The notes beneath the pieces were generated by a model. That model did not search any database. It was given only the letters and a program-made list of their open reading frames with translations, and was not told where the DNA came from. Below, piece after piece: positions 60,592-64,000 of a stretch of DNA of 64,000 nt; position 1 is the stretch's first letter; each line of letters starts with the position of its first letter. Origin of the DNA: CBDFKB01 sp965248715 (GTDB lineage: Bacteria; Pseudomonadota; Alphaproteobacteria; Rhizobiales; Rhizobiaceae); the NCBI GenBank assembly GCA_965248715.1, contig CBDFKB010000007.1, positions 806,001 to 870,000 on the forward strand, read 5' to 3'. The position numbers were made by a program, and so were the translations under genes.

Positions 60592-61563
60592 TCACGCGGT
60601 CCTGTTATGGTGGAATTGGCCGCTCGCTCGGAACCTGGCCAAATATTGTGGTACCAACGCGCGCACCGATGCCGGCTGGATACCAATACCGGCCAAAGTG
60701 CGTTTGGCCCGGATTGCTTCCTTGCCAACCACATTATCATGTTTCAACATCATCACCTGATCACGGGTGATCGGCGCGCCCGGCACGAAATCGCCGACCC
60801 GGCCGATTGTGCTGGCCAGCCACCAGGGCAGCGGCATCAGCATGCGCGAACGGCCGGTCTCTGCCATGATTAACTCCAAGCACTCACGGAACGTCATGAT
60901 GTCTGGCCCGCCGAGTTCGTATGTAATGCCGCTGCGCACCACGCCTTCCACCGCGCGGCTGACCGCTTCGGCGACATCGCCGACGAACACCGGCTGGAAC
61001 CTTGTATGCCCACCGCCGATCAGTGGCAGGATTGGTGACAGTCGTGCCATGGCGGCGAACCGGTTGAAGAAATCATCCTCTGGTCCGAAAATAATCGAGG
61101 GCCGCAATATAGTGGCGTTTTTGATCGTCTCGCGCACCGCCACTTCGCCTTGCGCCTTGGACATGCCATAATTTGAAAGGCTGTGCGGGTCGGCGCCAAT
61201 CGCCGAAAAATGCACCAGACGCGCGCCCACACCACGTGCAGCCTCGGCCACCGCGCGGGCGCCAAAGCCGTGCAAGGTGTCGTATTTTTGGCGCCCGGTC
61301 TGTTGCAAGATGCCGACCAGATTAACTACCGTATCGGCACCTTCCACCGCCCGGTCGACCGACCAACGATAGCGCAAATTGGCCTGCATCGGATGAATTT
61401 GCCCAACATTGCCGAGCGGCTGTAGGAAATGAGCCAAGTCAGGCCGCCGAACCGCAACCCGAATCCGGTATCCAGCTTGCGCCAGACGGCGCACCACATA
61501 ACGGCCGACAAATCCGGAACCGCCGAACACTGTTACAAGTTTGCCTGAAGCATTGCCGGCCAT
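60592..61563 (-). CDS. NDUFA9-like complex I assembly/subunit SDR protein
   Basis: A 323-residue NAD(P)-binding protein of the atypical SDR group that includes the 39-kDa NDUFA9 subunit of mitochondrial complex I. Rossmann motif VTVFGGSGFVGRYVVRRLA is at residues 10-28; further landmarks are VVNLVGILQQTGRQKYDTLH near 85, the NYGMSKAQGE (Tyr-x3-Lys) and LRPSIIFGPEDDFFNRFA near 155. Proteins of this kind are widespread in alphaproteobacteria and are annotated as complex I NDUFA9 family, but a role in bacterial complex I is not firmly shown. It converges with uppP. The C-terminal tail is basic (FRASGQFHHNRTA). Confidence 0.87.
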   Translation of the reverse strand: MAGNASGKLVTVFGGSGFVGRYVVRRLAQAGYRIRVAVRRPDLAHFLQPLGNVGQIHPMQANLRYRWSVDRAVEGADTVVNLVGILQQTGRQKYDTLHGFGARAVAEAARGVGARLVHFSAIGADPHSLSNYGMSKAQGEVAVRETIKNATILRPSIIFGPEDDFFNRFAAMARLSPILPLIGGGHTRFQPVFVGDVAEAVSRAVEGVVRSGITYELGGPDIMTFRECLELIMAETGRSRMLMPLPWWLASTIGRVGDFVPGAPITRDQVMMLKHDNVVGKEAIRAKRTLAGIGIQPASVRALVPQYLARFRASGQFHHNRTA

Positions 61564-61923
61564 ATTGTTTTCTCCCGTTTCGCGTCGCTACCGTTGTTGG
61601 AACATGGCCGCGCGCCAATCATTGGTCCAAGCGCGCATTCCCATCCCAATCCAGATACCCGAACAAGTCGGGAACAGATTTTCGGGAACACCCACGAGGT
61701 TGCGTCAGGTTTCCTTCGAAACTCTGCCGCTCTCCAACATTTGTTTCGGCGTTTTTCCTTATCCCATTGATGGTGCCATCAAACGGGAAAAAGCTTATAG
61801 CGCCGAGTTTTGCCCGCCCCATCGTTAGAGGGTTTTCGCGGCAAATGGAACCATCCCCACAAAGCAACATTGTTGTCAGCGCGCTACGCGGTGGGTGGGT
61901 ATATTAAGGTGTTGTGCTATGCG
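61564..61923. other. intergenic region, no gene seen
   Basis: About 360 bp between the NDUFA9-like gene start and the tRNA promoter. Short open frames exist on both strands but none has a ribosome site or recognisable protein. It should contain the promoter of the NDUFA9-like gene; no clear boxes stand out. Confidence 0.5.
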
Positions 61924-61952
61924 TTGACAGTGACGCGGCGCTTCCGTATGGA
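61924..61952 (+). promoter_or_regulatory. probable promoter of tRNA-Leu
   Basis: A perfect -35 box TTGACA (61924-61929), 17-bp spacer, and -10-like TATGGA (61947-61952), placing the start of transcription about 34 nt before the tRNA gene. Fits a housekeeping sigma promoter. Confidence 0.6.
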
Positions 61953-61992
61953 AATCGCCTTCAGCGGTGGCGGTAAAACCACGCTCGCACCG

Positions 61993-62079
61993 GCCCAGGT
62001 GGCGGAATTGGTAGACGCGCTAGCTTCAGGTGCTAGTGATCGAAAGGTCGTGGAGGTTCGAGTCCTCTCCTGGGCACCA
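61993..62079 (+). tRNA. tRNA-Leu (anticodon CAG)
   Basis: An 87-nt class II tRNA. Acceptor GCCCAGG pairs with CCTGGGC; the anticodon stem CTAGC/GCTAG holds loop TTCAGGT, giving anticodon CAG (Leu, reads CUG). A long variable arm (TGATCGAAAGGTCG region) is as expected for leucine tRNA, the T arm carries GGTTCGAGTCC, and the 3' CCA is encoded. It adjoins a serine recombinase pseudogene whose last codons run into the tRNA 3' half on the other strand, typical of integration at a tRNA gene. Confidence 0.97.
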
Positions 62080-62516
62080 AATCGGACTTTCCGGCACGAA
62101 AACTCTCTAACACCTTGAAAGGTAAGGAGGTTTTTGGTGTTCGATAACCCTCATTTCGGCAATAGGCTATGGGTTCGGAAAAGGCCAGTCTGAGCACCAG
62201 TCTTTTCATGTGATAGTGGCCACAAGCCCATAGATTCCAGGGGTTTGCGAGGAATTGCAGGGAGTGTTCGATAATTTCTTCAAACCGGTTACTGGGAACC
62301 ACGCTATTTTGCAGTTTGTCGGCGATGATGCGGTTTTGATGCTCCAAATTTTCAATCTTGCCTTCATAGGCAGCGATAACCGTTGCGTTGGAGGCCGATA
62401 GAATGGGTTCCAACAGTTCTTCAATCCGTTTTTCGTTTGCCCTGGCTTCCTGGCTGAGCGTCGTAATACGTGCCTCAGCTTGTGCGTTGGCTCCATGCTT
62501 TGATGAACATGGTCCT

Positions 62517-62620
62517 AGTGCGTGTCACCCAAAAGTGGGTACCGGTTTTGGGAAAAATGACACGCATAAACAAAGAGAGCGCCCGACGAAGCAAATCCAA
62601 CGCTTGGTGACAAGCGCTAG
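62517..62620 (+). repeat. mosaic element (alpha) inserted in recombinase pseudogene
   Basis: Complete element with CTAG at both ends, lying between codons for DLIELA and MFIKAW of the recombinase. The insertion is 105 nt on the coding strand and keeps that local frame open (SACHQALDLL to GTHFWVTRTRT), so a 35-residue peptide would be added. It is direct evidence for transposition. Confidence 0.93.
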
Positions 62621-62775
62621 CCAATTCAATCAAGTCTCTGGCTGGTTGCAAAGAACGCACTATATCGGCAAACTCGCCCTCGATTACCTCGCGGCGGATT
62701 GACTTGCGATAGCTGTCGCAGCCCCTGGTGTCGCACAGATAAAGCCCGTTTCACATAAAACCAAATTGCTCAACG

Positions 62776-62843
62776 CGCTCTATCTGGTTGTTTGGGCGCG
62801 TATTCTTGCCCGAAAACCGCACCACACTTTTCGGGAATACGCT
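62776..62843 (-). repeat. mosaic element (beta) inserted in recombinase pseudogene
   Basis: Beta hairpin head (GCGTATTC...GAATACGC) with a shortened tail (GCGCTCTATCTGGTTGTTTG), placed inside the recombinase zinc-ribbon region between CWSKGR and LYLCDTRGC. A second, independent insertion of the same family in one pseudogene. Confidence 0.9.
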
Positions 62844-63087
62844 GTCGTATGGATACTGTCTTCAACCGGCCTTTCGACCAGCAAGAGGTAAGCGGCTTTT
62901 GGCAATCATTGCAAAGCACAAATCCACGCATTGGAAAGTCTTCATTGAGATCTTTCCGGGCCGGCGCCTTTGCCATGCCCTTGCGGCGTTCCTGTACCTT
63001 TTCATAGGTTTCTAACGACACCAAAGGCGCATGGCGCGCTTTCAGCCAATGAATACCCCATCGCTTGTGGGTAAGATATCCGGCATA

Positions 63088-63165
63088 GATTGGCTGCGTT
63101 TTGCTTCTTGCCGGATGAACCGGTTTGCATCCATCAAATAGGTCAATATTAAGTTCCCTTGACCC
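63088..63165 (-). repeat. short repeat shared with 51652-51730
   Basis: On the minus strand this reads CAAGGGAACTTAATATTGAC, then CTATTTGATGGATGCAAACC and GTTCATCCGGCAAGAAGC, nearly the same as 51652-51730 on the plus strand. It marks the point where the recombinase reading frame is lost. Confidence 0.75.
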
Positions 63166-63450
63166 CAACAAGTTTTCGCATCTCGGGTCTTTTGGCTCTG
63201 CCAAAGACGCACTTTGTGCAGAGATGCAAACTTGCTGCGGCAGAGCTGCACTTCATTGTGCATAGCTTGGGTCGCAAGGTTCAAAGCGGTTCGCTCAGCG
63301 CTCAAACACAGCGCTTCCGCTCAAGGTGCAATGAGAAAAAGAATGAGATTGGACGCCTCCGAAATGCCGATAGGTTCCGCTTTTCTCTGAAATTGATTTG
63401 CGTAAATTTGCAGCATTGGTTATACTTAGTAACACCAGTAGGAATTGCAC

Positions 63451-63726
63451 ATGACTGTCAAAACTGCCGTCAGCTTCACAGATCGCCATCATGAATTTGC
63501 CCGTAAGAAAGTTGATGAGGGCTCTTTTGCCTCCGTAAGCAGTCTAGTTGCCGCCGGAATCGAACAGGTTATGCGCGATGAGGTGGAGCGGGAAGCAGCC
63601 CTTGAAGCGATGAAAGATACTATCAAACGCCGTATGGAAACACCGCGCAGTGAATGGGTGGATATGAAGGATGGTGATCCGATGTTTGCCAGGGCAAAGA
63701 AACGTCTTTCTGCCCGTCAATCCTAA
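63451..63726 (+). CDS. parD: ParD-type ribbon-helix-helix antitoxin
   Basis: A 91-residue antitoxin of the ParD/CopG class. The RHH fold is visible in the first 45 residues (TVKTAVSFTDRHHEFARKKV, then SFASVSSLVAAGIEQVM), followed by a charged C-terminal helix (AALEAMKDTIKRRMETP) that would bind the toxin. Start at 63451 gives the compact family N-terminus. The toxin gene starts directly after its TAA stop with no gap. It lies on the tRNA-Leu-linked element and probably stabilises it; ParD proteins repress their own operon and neutralise ParE, which poisons gyrase. Confidence 0.85.
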   Translation: MTVKTAVSFTDRHHEFARKKVDEGSFASVSSLVAAGIEQVMRDEVEREAALEAMKDTIKRRMETPRSEWVDMKDGDPMFARAKKRLSARQS

Positions 63727-64000
63727 ATGACATACAGAGTTATCCGGCATCCAGAGGTAGAACATGATCTATTTGATCTCACAGATTTGGTAGCGGACTA
63801 TGCTGGTATTGAGATTGCCACACGAAAGCTTGATGAGATTGAATCCACTCTGAAAAACTTATCCCACACGCCACATATTGGCTCATTGCGGCACGAAATT
63901 TATGCCAATCTCCGCGCCATCCCTGTTGCCGGAAAGGGTGTGATTTCATTCATCGTGGATGATGATGAAAAAACCGTTTTAATCCTTGCCATTACCTACG
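63727..64000 (+). CDS. ParE/RelE-type toxin (cut by window end)
   Basis: At least 91 codons of a RelE/ParE-superfamily toxin, cut by the right edge. It begins MTYRVIRHPEVEHDLFDLTD and continues with the family pattern: an N-terminal strand, a two-helix hairpin (ATRKLDEIESTLKNLSHTP), then LRHEIYANLRAIPV, GKGVISFIVDDDEKTVLILA. The IGSLRHEIYANLRAIPV stretch, with a basic residue before a hydrophobic strand, is typical of ParE. It starts immediately after the antitoxin stop. Whether the target is gyrase or the ribosome cannot be told. The C-terminus lies outside the window. Confidence 0.82.
   Translation, partial: MTYRVIRHPEVEHDLFDLTDLVADYAGIEIATRKLDEIESTLKNLSHTPHIGSLRHEIYANLRAIPVAGKGVISFIVDDDEKTVLILAITY

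Larger units (their letters stand above)
62033..63168 (-). pseudogene. serine site-specific recombinase, decayed
   Basis: Remains of the C-terminal two-thirds of a large serine recombinase, in order on the minus strand. First come the recombinase domain (IYAGYLTHKRWGIHWLKA, near 63080-63010) and zinc ribbon (CNDCQKPLTSCWSKGR, near 62890). A beta repeat insertion follows at 62776-62843, then LYLCDTRGCDSYRKSIRREV and SLQPARDLIELA (near 62730-62625). After that stand an alpha repeat insertion at 62517-62620, MFIKAWSQR, a frameshift near 62485, and a coiled coil (ANEKRIEELLEPIL). The end is FLANPWNLWACG and AYCRNEGYRTPKTSLPFKVL. The catalytic Ser domain is missing, cut off near 63165 where unrelated sequence begins. 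The 3' end reads into tRNA-Leu, as integrases of elements at that site do. Clearly non-functional. Confidence 0.9.

Noticed and set aside
61619..61870. Minus-strand 83-codon frame upstream of tRNA-Leu
   Set aside because: No ribosome site, biased but not protein-like composition, and no similarity I can recognise.
62033..62092. Recombinase C-terminus reading LVPRRGLEPPRPFDH as a functional protein end
   Set aside because: These codons are the complement of tRNA-Leu; the tail is a by-product of integration at the tRNA gene and not a conserved domain.

Overview
The window looks like a chromosomal segment of an alphaproteobacterium, most likely of the Hyphomicrobiales (Rhizobiales). This rests on family and synteny recognition by eye: an alpha-type dnaX-ybaB-recR block behind the SRP RNA gene, a def-fmt-truA-dapE-dapD block, a queG / glutathione transferase / uppP / NDUFA9-like block, a complete Tad/Cpa pilus cluster, and many intergenic palindromic elements that resemble the mosaic repeats (RIME type) of rhizobia. 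No database search was run.

Layout. 0-3.5 kb: a PhnD-like binding protein, two TadE-type pseudopilins and NudC. 3.6-8.8 kb: SRP RNA, dnaX, ybaB, recR, rmuC and def. 8.8-10.2 kb: an AT-rich insert with a small membrane protein and a FitAB/VapBC-type toxin-antitoxin pair, splitting def from fmt. 10.2-18.1 kb: fmt, truA, dapE, a DUF805 protein, dapD, a LOG protein, a DUF817 protein, a HAD nucleotidase and argB. 18.3-25 kb: htpG, a TadD-like lipoprotein, and an aminopeptidase-MarR-NlpC/P60 group, then a 2-hydroxyacid dehydrogenase. 25-33.2 kb: a Yej-type peptide ABC transporter whose second binding-protein gene is broken. 33.4-35.7 kb: a membrane cytochrome c, kdsB and pheA. 36-47 kb: flp, cpaA, cpaB-F, tadB and tadC. 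47-51.5 kb: a PlsB-like acyltransferase, an EamA transporter, aroQ, a PAP2 phosphatase and a stand-alone Lrp sensor domain. 52-57 kb: a dimethylglycine/sarcosine dehydrogenase-like enzyme, a phosphodiester glycosidase and a GlxA-type regulator. 57-61.6 kb: an SDR protein, queG, a glutathione transferase, uppP and an NDUFA9-like protein. 62-64 kb: tRNA-Leu(CAG), a decayed serine recombinase and a ParDE module cut by the window edge, read as the border of an integrated element.

The most distinctive content is repetitive. Elements of about 100 bp, often bounded by CTAG, join one of two alternative hairpin heads (alpha, GTGTCACCC type; beta, GTATTCCCG type) to a common tail. They occur at nine loci. 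One locus holds nine head copies at an exact 64-bp period between cpaA and cpaB. Two copies sit inside the serine recombinase pseudogene, one of them as an in-frame 105-nt insertion, which is direct evidence that they move. Elements also supply the stop codons of dapE and cpaA. A second, unrelated 75-nt hairpin element flanks the flp-cpaA segment on both sides, and a short AAGTTCCCTTGG motif recurs five times.

Working together, the Tad genes (36-47 kb, plus TadE-like genes at 1-2.4 kb and a TadD-like gene at 20 kb) should build a Flp pilus. The Yej genes would import peptides for the peptidases nearby. The dapD, dapE and argB genes feed lysine/peptidoglycan and arginine synthesis, pheA and aroQ serve aromatic synthesis, and kdsB and uppP serve envelope assembly.
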